A DNA stretch of 64,000 nt from Crossiella cryophila (GCF_014204915.1 NZ_JACHMH010000001.1:9213501-9277500), one strand, 5' to 3'; shown: positions 8,470 through 19,918, counted from the stretch's first letter. Notes: generated by a model not told the origin, from the sequence alone. Numbers and translations: made by a program.

Positions 8470-9246
8470 TCACTGGCTTTTTCCGGTCTCCTCGGCGAGG
8501 AACTCGGCGAATGTGACCGTTCCGTCCGCGTGTTCCGGGGCGAGGTGTTCACCGTTTCGATACGTGGTGAACACCTTGCCCGGGAATCGCATCGGCACCA
8601 GCCAGCGGCGCTTGCCCTGCTGACGCAGGTACAGCCGGGCGAGATCGGCCACCAGGTGCGTTTCCGGGCCGCCGAGGTCCGGCACATTGCCGGCGGGCCT
8701 GCCGGTGGCGAGCGTGATGAGCCGTTCGGCGACCTCGGTGACCTCCACCGGCTGCACCCGGATCCCGGACGGCACCGGCATGATCGGCAACACCGCCAGC
8801 CCGCTGACGACCTGGAGCACCAGGTCGTGGAACTGGGTGGTGCGCAGGATCGTCCACGGCAGCCCGGACTCGCGGACCACCGTTTCGGCCTCGAGTTTGC
8901 CCCGGTAGTAGGGGAACGGGATCCGGTCGACGCCGACGATGGAGATGTAGACCAGGTGCGGCGCCCGCGCGCGGACCGCGGCCTCGACCACCGTGCGCGT
9001 CAGCTCCACGTCCCGCTTGCGGTTGACCGCGGTCGCGGTGTGCACGATCGAATCGACCCCGGTGCAGGCGGCGTCCAGCCCCTCCCCCGTGGCGTAGTCG
9101 ACGGTGTGCCAGTCGATCCCCGGATCGGTCTCGGCCGGGCGCGGGCTCCGGCTGGTCAGCCGGACCTGATGGCCCGCACGCACCAGCCCACGCACCACGG
9201 CTCGGCCAAGGGTGCCGCTGCCGCCGGTCACCAGAACCACACTCAT
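8470..9246 (-). CDS. NmrA/SDR-type NAD(P)H-binding oxidoreductase
   Basis: A 258-residue atypical short-chain dehydrogenase. The N-terminus VLVTGGSGTLGRAVVRGLVR is the Rossmann GxxGxxG dinucleotide-binding loop, followed by the acidic/polar strand end LTSRSPRP typical of NADP binding. DSIVHTATAVN, LVYISIVGVDRIPFPYYRGK (YxxxK) and TILRTTQFHDLV match the NmrA/TMR-like group. ATG 9246 is chosen over upstream frames because AGGAGG lies seven bases upstream and the Rossmann strand begins at once. The substrate is unknown; these proteins often act as quinone reductases or redox sensors. The 3' end lies 27 bp from that of the convergent DUF4239 gene. Confidence 0.87.
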   Translation of the reverse strand: MSVVLVTGGSGTLGRAVVRGLVRAGHQVRLTSRSPRPAETDPGIDWHTVDYATGEGLDAACTGVDSIVHTATAVNRKRDVELTRTVVEAAVRARAPHLVYISIVGVDRIPFPYYRGKLEAETVVRESGLPWTILRTTQFHDLVLQVVSGLAVLPIMPVPSGIRVQPVEVTEVAERLITLATGRPAGNVPDLGGPETHLVADLARLYLRQQGKRRWLVPMRFPGKVFTTYRNGEHLAPEHADGTVTFAEFLAEETGKSQ

Positions 9247-9326
9247 CGCTGGGCCTCCTGTTCTCGGGTTCACCTGGAGGACGAGCCACCCGGTCCTGGT
9301 GTGACCCGCCCTCGACGTGGTCCCGG

Positions 9327-9707
9327 TCACCAGGCGTGCCAGCGCGCGCCGTGCCGGTGCCGGATCGGCGGGATGTCCGCCTCGGCCGGCGCGCCGGGGT
9401 GCCGGCGGCCGGGCGTGTTGATCTCGCGCAGCACCGTGGTGAGGGCGCGGCGCAGGTCCTGGCGGGCACGTCGTTCCGCGATGCGGGCCAGCCGGGCGAT
9501 CTCCCGATTCCCGTTGTGCATACGCGGATACGAGTAGATCGCGACGGCCCGCCGGAGCGCGATCGGCCGCACCCGACGGCCCTGGTGCCGGGCCTCGGTG
9601 TGGGCCGCCGTGCTGTAGCGCAGGTCGCTGACGGCCACCGCGTGCCAGGCCCGGTGGTGCGGGGTCCGGGCGCGGGTGGACCTGATGTGGGCAGCGGTGC
9701 GGGACAT
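9327..9707 (-). CDS. Small basic protein of unknown function
   Basis: A 126-residue, very Arg/His-rich protein (strongly basic) with no domain I recognise. A helical middle (REIARLARIAERRARQDLRR) is the only structured-looking part. ATG 9707 has a plausible SD (AGGGGAG). The gene is 80 bp upstream of the NmrA-like gene on the same strand, so the two may be cotranscribed. The high Arg content could reflect a nucleic-acid-binding role or simply GC-rich composition. I accept it as a gene mainly on the SD and the arrangement. Confidence 0.5.
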   Translation of the reverse strand: MSRTAAHIRSTRARTPHHRAWHAVAVSDLRYSTAAHTEARHQGRRVRPIALRRAVAIYSYPRMHNGNREIARLARIAERRARQDLRRALTTVLREINTPGRRHPGAPAEADIPPIRHRHGARWHAW

Positions 9708-9970
9708 GAGACTCCCCTGGTTCGCACCGCCAGGTATCTCCTGGCGGAGCTATCTGAAGCCCAGGGGTCCTGATTTCCGCAGCGCGTCCATGACCAGGAC
9801 GTTAGCCGACCCGCGGGGCCGGTGGGGTGAGTTGTCCACAGGGCAGGCCGGCCTGGTGGCGGGTGCGGCGAGGTGGGTTCCGGCGCGGGATCCGATCTTG
9901 GGAATTGGCGGGTGGGTGGTGTGGGCGGGAAGCGTCGTTGGTCGGCAGGGCGCCCGCCTAGACTGCGGCG

Positions 9971-11062
9971 ATGGCACCCGATGGGTTTTCGGTCGACACC
10001 GCGGTCGAGGCGGTAGAGGCGGCGATCGCGGCGAAGAAGCTCTCGCTGCTGGAAGCGGCCTATCACGACCTCGCCTCGGCACCGACAGACGTGCTGGCCG
10101 CGCATTCGGCCACGATCGGCCCTCGGCTGACCGCCCTGCTGCCCGAGATGCCGCAATGGCATTCGGCCGTGTACGCGGTGTTCGTCGGCGCGCTGGTGGA
10201 ATGGCAGGCCGACGCGGTGGCCTGCGCGCCGCCGATCCTGGACGGCCTGCAGGAGAGCCTGGAAGACGCGATCGAGTTCGCCCGCCTGTGGCGCAACAGG
10301 TTCGGTGAGGACGCCGAACTGCCGGAGCCGACCGAGATGCCCAGCGAAGAGGTGCAGGACCGGCTCGGCCCGGACTTCGGGGACGTCTGGCACGCGCCGT
10401 ACTTCGGCTGGCACACCGTGCACAAGTGGGAGATGGCCGCGGTGGCCGTGCTCGCCGATCGCCGGGTGCGCCGGGGGCTGACCAACCGGGACGAACTGCT
10501 GGCACTGATCGACCGGCTGGAACCGGACTACGGCGACCTGCGCTGCGTGCAGTGGGCGCTGCTGCTGCTCGACGAGGAGCCGCTGCTGGTGCTGGACCGC
10601 GCCTCCGGCCGGGCCTTCCGGATGCGGATGAGCGGGATCGCCGGGAACTACCAGCTCCAGACCTTGCTGGCCGGGGCGCTCATCGGGGGCGGCCACCTGC
10701 CGGGGACGGCGCCCAGTGCCGAGGCGGTGGCGCTGAGCAGTGTCGCGGAGATCGACATGAAGGCGCTGGACGAGCTGCCGCACACGGTGGAGTGCTTCAA
10801 CTTCGCCGAGCCCTCCGGCCGCTGGATCTGGGGTGAGTCCACGCCCAGCCGGATCCCGGTGGTGGACGGCATCCGCAGGCTGGTGCTGGACCCGCCGGTG
10901 TTCACCCACGCCTACCAGGCCGTGCGCTTCCTGCCGCGGGTGCCCGGACGCCTTGACCTGGAGGAGATCCTGGAACCGGCCGAGGCCGCGCCCTACTTCG
11001 CGGGCGTCCAGGAACTGATGTCGGTGCAGGAGGCCAGCCGGCTGGCCGCGGACGGGTACTGA
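9971..11062 (+). CDS. Hypothetical acidic alpha-helical protein
   Basis: A 363-residue acidic, soluble, mostly helical protein. There is no signal peptide and no membrane segment. Trp-rich stretches (DVWHAPYFGWHTVHKWEMAA) and a long Leu/Glu-rich region (DRLEPDYGDLRCVQWALLLL) stand out. I do not recognise the family. Third-position GC is consistently high over the whole frame, so it is a real gene. ATG 9971 is the first start; no strong SD is visible. A strong bidirectional terminator follows 30 bp after the stop, so it is a single-gene transcript. Confidence 0.75.
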   Translation: MAPDGFSVDTAVEAVEAAIAAKKLSLLEAAYHDLASAPTDVLAAHSATIGPRLTALLPEMPQWHSAVYAVFVGALVEWQADAVACAPPILDGLQESLEDAIEFARLWRNRFGEDAELPEPTEMPSEEVQDRLGPDFGDVWHAPYFGWHTVHKWEMAAVAVLADRRVRRGLTNRDELLALIDRLEPDYGDLRCVQWALLLLDEEPLLVLDRASGRAFRMRMSGIAGNYQLQTLLAGALIGGGHLPGTAPSAEAVALSSVAEIDMKALDELPHTVECFNFAEPSGRWIWGESTPSRIPVVDGIRRLVLDPPVFTHAYQAVRFLPRVPGRLDLEEILEPAEAAPYFAGVQELMSVQEASRLAADGY

Positions 11063-11092
11063 GCCGCCGGGCACTACGCGGGCGAACGCGGA

Positions 11093-11132
11093 AAGGCCCG
11101 GTCAAGGTGGGTGCCCACCCTGACCGGGCCTT
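11093..11132 (+). terminator. Rho-independent-type hairpin after the 9971 gene
   Basis: AAGGCCCGGTCA plus GGTGGG pairs with CCCACC plus TGACCGGGCCTT around a short loop, giving an 18-bp near-perfect stem that extends outward through AACGCG/CGCGTT. The T-tract is short, as usual in actinomycetes. The symmetry would stop transcription from both sides, separating this gene from the element at 11.3-16.3 kb. Confidence 0.85.
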
Positions 11133-11341
11133 CGCGTTCAGTCAGCGCTGGTTGTACTGGCGCAGGGGACTTATTCCTGGGGTGCGCTATTCGCCCATCC
11201 GCGATGGTCTCCACGTACCGTTGACACACCTCCGGTAAACAGGTGACCAGCATTAATCCACCCTGTGGGCCCATGCCTAGAGTCGCCGACGACAGCCAAT
11301 GATCACCATCACGCAGGACTCACCCCGTCAGGTCACCGAGT

Positions 11342-12364
11342 TCAGAGCTCGTCGACGAGTGATTGCATCGACTGGATGCAGTTCTGGAGGTACTCACTCT
11401 TGACCTGCACGCGCTTTCCCTCGATCTCCGGGCGACCCGGCTGCTGGGCATAGAACGGGCAGCCGCGGGCGAACGAAACGACCCCGGCGGTCTGGAAGTC
11501 CCGGATCTCAACCATGACGTCCTTCGCCTCGCTCGCGGTGAACATCCCGGGGTTCGCCGCGATGAGCGTCTTCACGTCCGCGTCGATGGTCTTGAGCACG
11601 GCGGAGTACCCCGACGCCGCGACGACGTACTGAGTGAGCCGGTTCTTCGCAATCACGTGCACCTTCGGCAGAACACGACCCTCCGCCTTCAACTTCGTGG
11701 CGAAGGCGTACTGGGTGTAGATCTCGGACGGCAGCTTCAGGCCGTAGATCAACGAGAACGCGTTCTGGATTGCCCGGCGCGAGGAGTCGTCGGCCATCAC
11801 CGGCAGGACCAAGCGGTCGGCGGTTGCGAGGGCGATCTGGGTGTACATCGAGAACGACGGGTTCGCGTCGATGAAGATCGCGTCGTACCTACTCTCCAGG
11901 GTATCGACCAGGTTCCGGATCCAGTCGATAACGCGTAGCCAGGTGGGGGTGCCAGCCAGCTGCGTGTTGGCCAGCGTGGAGACAGCGTTGGCCTGCAACT
12001 CCAAGATCGGGTCTCCGGCGATGAGGTCGAGGTTGTCCGGGATCACGGAGTTGTAGTCCGCCGGGTGAGAGATGTAGAGGTCGGGATCAATCGCCGGGGC
12101 CGACCACGGGGTAGGGACGCGCAGTTCGAAGTAGCCGCCGATGGTCCTGCGGGTCGGCTCATTCTGGCGGGCGAGCAGGACTTCGCTGCCCTTACCCGTC
12201 AACCCACCGAGAAGCAGCTCGGACAGGTTGGCCTGTGGGCAGACGTCGATGGCCAAGACCCGCTTGCCCGGGTTCTGGTGGGCATAGAAGGCCATGGACT
12301 GGAAACACAGGCTCGTCTTGCCCGTACCGCCCTTGTTGTTCCAGAACGCGTAGGTCGTGGTCAC
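11342..12364 (-). CDS. ParA/MinD-like P-loop ATPase
   Basis: A 340-residue ParA-superfamily ATPase. The deviant Walker A loop NNKGGTGKTS sits near the N-terminus (about residues 8-17), followed by RVLAIDVCPQANLSELLLGG, the ParA switch/Walker A' region. AIFIDANPSFSMYTQIAL is the Walker B region and LVLPVMADDSSRRA the downstream conserved strand. GTG 12364 is chosen because GGAGGAG precedes it and the ATPase strand starts straight away. Such proteins partition plasmids or integrated elements, usually with a ParB partner. No ParB gene or parS-like repeat is seen nearby. It is the last gene of the minus-strand element operon, 147 bp after the recombinase-like gene. Confidence 0.88.
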   Translation of the reverse strand: MTTTYAFWNNKGGTGKTSLCFQSMAFYAHQNPGKRVLAIDVCPQANLSELLLGGLTGKGSEVLLARQNEPTRRTIGGYFELRVPTPWSAPAIDPDLYISHPADYNSVIPDNLDLIAGDPILELQANAVSTLANTQLAGTPTWLRVIDWIRNLVDTLESRYDAIFIDANPSFSMYTQIALATADRLVLPVMADDSSRRAIQNAFSLIYGLKLPSEIYTQYAFATKLKAEGRVLPKVHVIAKNRLTQYVVAASGYSAVLKTIDADVKTLIAANPGMFTASEAKDVMVEIRDFQTAGVVSFARGCPFYAQQPGRPEIEGKRVQVKSEYLQNCIQSMQSLVDEL

Positions 12365-12511
12365 GCGAGAGCTCCTCCAATTGGCCGATGAGTACAGCCA
12401 CACCGTATCACAGGTACGCGACAGACGGACTTTCAATCCGCCGAGTGTGTACTCTCGCGCCGAGCGTCAGGAGGTCGCCCATTGGTGCCGGTGCTGTCGG
12501 CGCCAAATGGG

Positions 12512-14008
12512 TCACCGAGGTACGGTCGAGCGAGATTCCCTCAGTTGCTGGCTTCCTACTGTGGGGTTGTCGACCGCGCGAGACCCTGCGGAGTTCCCAT
12601 TGGCCTCGGTGGCCCGCTCAGCCACGTAGGCCGCCCAGTCACGCTTGGCGTACTTCACCCAGCGAACTGCTGTGACGATGTGCAGCCCGAAGAGGTCCGC
12701 GAGCACTGCGGCCGGCAGGTCAGTGGCCAGAGCCATCATCGCCGCGTTCCGGGCTGGACGAGTCCGGATTCCCAGCTCGTCCAGGCGCCGACGCAGCCCG
12801 GCGATGCTCAGAGGTCGGCCGGGAGTGACGCTGGCGAACAACCAATGAGTACCTGGGTGCGCACGGCCCAGGACTGAGCTCGGGCGACCAGTGTCACGCA
12901 GCTTGATGACGATTTTTGCAAGCTTGGGCGGCAGGAGAACGGGCCGTTCGTCGAGTTGGAGGAACGTGTGCTCGCCTTGCTGTTCGACGTGCGCAGCACT
13001 TAAGTGGATCAGCCGGGTTGGCGACTGCCCGAATAGAAGCACGAGGGCTCCTGCCACCCGGCCCGTGAGGGCGACGCCATCGTCATCAAGACATCGCTTG
13101 AGCTGCTGCCAACGTTGATCGTCGTCCAGAAAACAGGCGGGCTCTCCCTTGGGGTAGCTGGGAATCGTCCCACCTTCCATCAGGCGTCGACCTTTCGCCC
13201 AGGCGACGAAGCCATCGATCATGTATCCGCGTCTGGTGGGATTAGCCGTTAGCCACTGATCGATTTCGTCCTGCCGAACATCGGCTAGTTTCCGGTCGAT
13301 GTCATCGAGCCAGGTGAGCCACTCGAGCGCGACTCGGATCATGGTTCGCGCTCGCCGACCTGCATCGCTGGTGAATGTCCGACGGCTCGCGCGGCTTCGA
13401 GCCCGGCGCAGGACGTGCCAGCGGGCGTAGGCGCGTACCAACTGGGCGCGTTCCTCGGGGTGGCTGCTCACCAGCGTGTCGAGCCAGGGATCGATGCGAT
13501 CGAGGTATTCATCGCGCTCAGGGAGCACTCCCGTGTGAACCAGCGTCTGCCGTACGTGGTTGAGGTGCAGGGTCTGCGGGAACTTGTCGAGCGTCGCGTG
13601 GGTTATCTCGGATTCCTCGGACGCGATCTGCGATAGAAGGCGCGCTCCGGCGCTTTTGCTCAACCATCGAATCACTGACCGCGGTTTGTCCACCGCATCG
13701 AAGGCAATCACGAGCGGACGGAGTTGCGGGAGAACGCTGCCTTCCGGGTTTGTCAACAAATCGCGTACCCTCTGGGACATCACGCAACGAGCGCAACGAC
13801 CGCGCTCGTAGAAGTCAGCGGCGGTTCCACAGGCATGGCACGAGTAGTCGGTGGCAAGCCCGACGCACGGTCCGCAGACTCGGCGGCCGAATGAATCCTT
13901 CGCGACGAGTACCTGATGCTGTCCACAAGTAGAGCACGTAGCCGGAGAATCCCGAGTCGCCGAATAGCAAGTCCTGCAAACCGGTCCGATGGGCCACACG
14001 GTGTGCAC
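12512..14008 (-). CDS. Recombinase-like protein, C-terminal part of a gene broken by TAG
   Basis: A 498-codon frame from GTG 14008. The N-terminal ~85 residues carry zinc knuckles (CRTC, CSTCG, CGPC, CHACG, CARC). The rest is helical and looks like a divergent tyrosine-recombinase catalytic fold: GQSPTRLIHL at the position of the first Arg box, ARNAAMMALATDLPAAVLAD and VKYAKRDWAAYVAE near the C-terminus. The canonical HxxR box is not clear, so catalytic activity is doubtful. The frame continues upstream in the same phase into 14060-14872, interrupted only by a TAG at 14060-14062. GTG 14008 would cut through a zinc ribbon. I regard this as the C-terminal part of one ancestral gene, now either a pseudogene or read through. 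Confidence 0.65.
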   Translation of the reverse strand: MHTVWPIGPVCRTCYSATRDSPATCSTCGQHQVLVAKDSFGRRVCGPCVGLATDYSCHACGTAADFYERGRCARCVMSQRVRDLLTNPEGSVLPQLRPLVIAFDAVDKPRSVIRWLSKSAGARLLSQIASEESEITHATLDKFPQTLHLNHVRQTLVHTGVLPERDEYLDRIDPWLDTLVSSHPEERAQLVRAYARWHVLRRARSRASRRTFTSDAGRRARTMIRVALEWLTWLDDIDRKLADVRQDEIDQWLTANPTRRGYMIDGFVAWAKGRRLMEGGTIPSYPKGEPACFLDDDQRWQQLKRCLDDDGVALTGRVAGALVLLFGQSPTRLIHLSAAHVEQQGEHTFLQLDERPVLLPPKLAKIVIKLRDTGRPSSVLGRAHPGTHWLFASVTPGRPLSIAGLRRRLDELGIRTRPARNAAMMALATDLPAAVLADLFGLHIVTAVRWVKYAKRDWAAYVAERATEANGNSAGSRAVDNPTVGSQQLRESRSTVPR

Positions 14009-14059
14009 GATTCTGGCCCGATGACAGATATAGCAGTCGCGCGGCGCGCGAGGGCGGCA

Positions 14060-14872
14060 CTACTCGCACCTTGGAACGCCGTGTTTACCTCTGTGGCATG
14101 GTCGTCGACGCCCACAGACCGAGCACGTCTGGATCGGCCCAGCATTGCAGTTTGTGCAGATATCCGGCTGCTCCGCCGTCGCCGCCTTCGCGATCTGGGC
14201 GGTCTTCCCACACCTTCCGCATTCGCGACGGGGTTGGAATGTAAGTCGGTAACATCGTTTACAGACCGCGTTGATCTCGTATCGCATCGCAACCGGCTGT
14301 TCGGTCCCACAAACCACACACTTTTCCAGTCGTCGCGGCCTGCACGTCTGACATAGCGGTTTGCCGTCTGCGCGACGAGCAGTTACCCGAAACAGACCAC
14401 CGCAGTTCGCACATAGTTCGCGGGTCTCTCGGCCATAGCACGTTGGACAGATGACACCTTCCGGAAGACGGGCCATGATTGGCCGCGATTGTCCGCAGCG
14501 GCAACAGAGTCCGGTGAGCCTATGGCGGTAGCAGCGCCGGCAAACACGCCCGCCTTCCACTCGATGTGGACGGGCGATAGTACGTCCACAGTCGAAGCAT
14601 GTTGGCTCGACGATGTCGCCTACACCGAGGTCAACGAGAAGACGGGCCAGGCGACCGAGCGCGAGGGGCGAGTCTGACAGCCCGTGTCGCAGGGCATCTG
14701 GATGCCGGGAAAGGAAATCATGGACTTGCCGCATCGATGCGTTCTTGCCCGCAGCGACGATCAGCAGCTCCCAGGCTTGATCGGTGTCCAGACTTGGGAC
14801 CGCACCCATTAACAGTCGGGTTGTCTTTGCTACCAACGCTTCCGACAGCGGGGCGGGCTGCTTGCGGGTCAT
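14060..14872 (-). CDS. Zinc-ribbon array protein, N-terminal part of the broken recombinase-like gene
   Basis: A 270-residue frame. Residues 1-90 are helical; the rest is an array of CxxC knuckles (CFDCGR, CRRCYR, CCRCGQ, CPTCYG, CANCGG, CQTCRP, CVVCGT, CKRCYR, CGRCGK, CTNCNA, CSVCGR), that is five to six tandem zinc ribbons. Its ATG overlaps the TGA of the upstream XRE gene (ATGA, 14869-14872), so it is translationally coupled. It ends at TAG 14060-14062 in the middle of a knuckle (Cys-Glu-stop-Cys). Reading on gives further CxxC pairs and the recombinase-like domain at 12512-14008. Truncation by a nonsense mutation is the simplest view. The zinc ribbons probably bind DNA. Confidence 0.7.
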   Translation of the reverse strand: MTRKQPAPLSEALVAKTTRLLMGAVPSLDTDQAWELLIVAAGKNASMRQVHDFLSRHPDALRHGLSDSPLALGRLARLLVDLGVGDIVEPTCFDCGRTIARPHRVEGGRVCRRCYRHRLTGLCCRCGQSRPIMARLPEGVICPTCYGRETRELCANCGGLFRVTARRADGKPLCQTCRPRRLEKCVVCGTEQPVAMRYEINAVCKRCYRLTFQPRRECGRCGKTAQIAKAATAEQPDICTNCNAGPIQTCSVCGRRRPCHRGKHGVPRCE

Positions 14873-15192
14873 AGACCCTCGGGGCGACGTATGGTCGTGC
14901 GCCTCGCCTGTGGCGCAGACCGCTTGGCTTCGCCAGCGACCTTGCGAACCTTCTCATTGACAACTTGGACCTCGATCAGGTCGTTGGGCTGGCAGTCGAG
15001 GATGTCGCAGAGCGCGGCCAAGGTGTCCATCGACAGCCTTTGGGGCGGCTGGGTAACCAGGCGGAATACCTGCTCGCGGGACAAAACGATTCCGCGTTCT
15101 GCCAGCAGGGGCACCAAGTCTGAGGTCTGAAAATATCCCTTCTCCGCCATCCGCAGCCGCAGCCGCCATTGGAAGCCCATCTTCTTGATCAC
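14869..15192 (-). CDS. Cro/C1-type (XRE, HTH_26-like) DNA-binding protein
   Basis: A 107-residue protein whose first ~70 residues fit a short Cro/C1-type helix-turn-helix: GYFQTSDLVPLLAERGIVLS, then REQVFRLVTQPPQRLSMDTL and AALCDILDCQPNDLIEV. This form is common in actinomycete mobile elements beside integrases. The tail is basic. GTG 15192 is chosen because GGAAGGA precedes it by six bases and it overlaps the integrase stop as GTGA (15189-15192). Its own stop overlaps the next ATG. It is therefore the middle gene of a coupled integrase-XRE-zinc-ribbon operon, and may act as an excision or control factor. The 17-bp repeats at 16302 and 16442 are candidate operators. Confidence 0.85.
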   Translation of the reverse strand: MIKKMGFQWRLRLRMAEKGYFQTSDLVPLLAERGIVLSREQVFRLVTQPPQRLSMDTLAALCDILDCQPNDLIEVQVVNEKVRKVAGEAKRSAPQARRTTIRRPEGL

Positions 15193-16298
15193 GGTTGGTC
15201 CTTCCACAGGTCGGGATGGCGTTCCCTTAAAGCGCGCTGAACCAAGCGGTTGCGGTACTCGTCCGACACGCCCGTGTAAATCGCCGTCGTGCTTCCCCAC
15301 GAATGTCCGCACTGGTCTTGGACGAATTTCTCGGGGTAGTCGAACTCAACCAAGTGGGTCACGAAGCTGTGTCGCAGCGCGTGCAAGTCGAGCTCGGAAG
15401 GAAGGCCAGCCAAATCCCGCACAAGCCCGAAAGTGCGGTTGAGGCGGCGACGTGAGATACGACCACAGCGTTCGGTCACCCACATCGCCGGATGCTTTCC
15501 CGGTGCCAGCAACGGGCGGACCTCTTCGAGGTAGTGCTCCATCACGGGCACGATCCAGTCGAACTCGGCGACGGTGAACACGGTGCGCCGCCTGGGTGGG
15601 CTGCCGTTAGTGGACTTTCCCCAGCGCACGAACACCCCGCCAAAACGCCCAAAGGCCGGAACCTTGGGGTTATGCCGCCAGTCGGCCACATCCAAGCCGA
15701 CCGCTTCTTGGCGGCGTAGCCCAAAGGCGTAGATCACCTTCAACATCGCTGAATCGCGCATCGCGGTCAGCGCGCCCTTGCGATGCCGCGACTGAATCTC
15801 CTCGACGCGCCCGTCGGAAGCGTCGAACAGGGCCTGCACTTCGTCGTAGGACAGCGGACGACGACCAGGATTGCCCTCGTAGTCGGTGACGTGGCTGATC
15901 GTGTTGGCCTCGTGCAGGATCTGCCGCGGTACCGCGCCGAAAATATCCAGGCACTTTGCCGGCCAGCCGTAGCGGGCGTCGGTGACGAACTCGCAGAACA
16001 TCCGTAGGCAATTCTGGTAGTTGCGCGCCGTCGATGGCGCGATCGACAGCGAGACAATGAACGCCTCAACCTCGGCGGGCTCCCACTGCCACGGGTACTG
16101 GTTGGTGTACTCGGCGAACCGGCGCACCAGGTCCAACCGCGGCTTGATCGTGCCGCCAGCCTTCAGGAACCGAGCCCGCTGCTGAGTCTCCCAACCCTCC
16201 AGCATCGCCTTGAACACAGCCGACGCCGGATCCAGGTGCACCACGCCGTCAGCCAGCACTAGATGCGCCGCGCCAGGAAGATTAACAGCCCTCTCCAT
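15189..16298 (-). CDS. Tyrosine recombinase/phage-type integrase
   Basis: A 369-residue integrase. Residues about 50-125 form the SAM-like core-binding domain (DLVRRFAEYTNQYPWQWEPA). The catalytic domain shows Arg195 in GLRRQEAVGL, Lys228 in VRWGKST, the HxLR box His306-Arg309 (DLHALRHSFV), His332 in CGHSWGS and the nucleophile Tyr341 in TTAIYTGVSDEYRN. All catalytic residues are present, so it is probably active. ATG 16298 is chosen where similarity begins; frames further upstream run into the nrdJ terminator. It heads the element operon and lies just behind nrdJ. The 17-bp motif at 16302-16318 abuts its start codon, suggesting autoregulation or an Int arm site. Confidence 0.9.
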   Translation of the reverse strand: MERAVNLPGAAHLVLADGVVHLDPASAVFKAMLEGWETQQRARFLKAGGTIKPRLDLVRRFAEYTNQYPWQWEPAEVEAFIVSLSIAPSTARNYQNCLRMFCEFVTDARYGWPAKCLDIFGAVPRQILHEANTISHVTDYEGNPGRRPLSYDEVQALFDASDGRVEEIQSRHRKGALTAMRDSAMLKVIYAFGLRRQEAVGLDVADWRHNPKVPAFGRFGGVFVRWGKSTNGSPPRRRTVFTVAEFDWIVPVMEHYLEEVRPLLAPGKHPAMWVTERCGRISRRRLNRTFGLVRDLAGLPSELDLHALRHSFVTHLVEFDYPEKFVQDQCGHSWGSTTAIYTGVSDEYRNRLVQRALRERHPDLWKDQP

Positions 16299-16301
16299 AA
16301 C

Positions 16302-16318
16302 GTTGCATCTAACACAAC
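16302..16318. repeat. 17-bp motif at the integrase start, copy 1
   Basis: GTTGCATCTAACACAAC lies four bases upstream of the integrase ATG. It matches the copy at 16442-16458 at 15 of 17 positions in the same orientation. Each copy has GTTG/CAAC ends. It could be an operator for the XRE protein or an integrase arm site. Confidence 0.6.
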
Positions 16319-16367
16319 ATCGTTGAGTCCTGTCCAGGAGGACTTGATCTTCCCAGGTCAACAACAC

Positions 16368-16403
16368 AGAGTGGGGGCCAGCCCGTCGACTGGCCCCCAC
16401 TCT
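16368..16403 (-). terminator. Hairpin terminator downstream of nrdJ
   Basis: AGAGTGGGGGCCAG (16368-16381) pairs perfectly over 14 bp with CTGGCCCCCACTCT (16390-16403), with an 8-base loop. It lies 67 bp past the nrdJ stop and upstream of the integrase. It therefore ends the nrdRJ transcript before the inserted element. Confidence 0.85.
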
Positions 16404-16441
16404 GACGTGCGCGCTATCAGCTTGTGCGCACCTTGTTCAAT

Positions 16442-16458
16442 GTTGCATCAAACGCAAC
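16442..16458. repeat. 17-bp motif near the nrdJ 3' end, copy 2
   Basis: GTTGCATCAAACGCAAC lies 11 bp downstream of the nrdJ stop and 140 bp from copy 1 in the same orientation. The two copies bracket the nrdJ terminator. It could be a second operator, an integrase arm site, or part of an attachment region. Confidence 0.6.
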
Positions 16459-16469
16459 TCGGCTCGGTA

Positions 16470-19429
<2,960 letters not shown>

Positions 19430-19433
<4 letters not shown>

Positions 19434-19918
19434 TCGCTCTTCGCCGCTTCCTGCTCGTCCCCGGTCTCGGGCTGTTTGGCCTCGCGGAGGTCGAGGATCT
19501 CCTTCTCGAAGTCCTCCACCGAGGTGAAGGAGCGGTACACGCTGGCGAAGCGCAGGTAGGCCACCTCGTCCAGCTCGCGCAGCGGCCCGAGGATGGCCAG
19601 GCCGACCTCGTGGCTGGGCACCTCGGCCACGCCGGTGGAGCGGATGGCCTCCTCCACCTGCTGGGCCAGCAGCTGCAGCTTGTCCTCATCGACCGGACGG
19701 CCCTGGCAGGCGCGGCTGACCCCGCGGGCCACCTTCTCCCGGCTGAAGGGCTCGGTGACGCCGGAGCGCTTCACCACCGCCAGCACGGCCTCCTCGACCG
19801 TGGTGAACCGGCGGCTGCACTGCGGGCAGGACCGGCGACGGCGGATGACCTGGCCCTCGTCGACCTCGCGGGAGTCCACCACCCGAGAGTCGGCATGCCG
19901 ACAGAATGGACACCGCAC
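19430..19918 (-). CDS. nrdR: Transcriptional repressor NrdR
   Basis: A 162-residue NrdR. The N-terminal zinc ribbon reads [15 protein letters not shown] and [13 protein letters not shown]. The ATP-cone follows ([38 protein letters not shown]). NrdR senses ATP/dATP and represses ribonucleotide reductase genes through paired NrdR boxes. Start GTG 19918 places the family's usual VRCPFC at the N-terminus; longer frames upstream are not conserved. Its stop overlaps the nrdJ ATG, so regulator and target form one operon. A candidate NrdR box lies 66 bp upstream, consistent with autoregulation. The C-terminal ~15 residues are Glu-rich. Confidence 0.95.

Noticed and set aside
8549-11074. 841-codon minus-strand frame spanning three genes
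   Set aside because: It crosses the NmrA-like, small basic and 9971 genes in another phase, a product of high GC with few stop codons.
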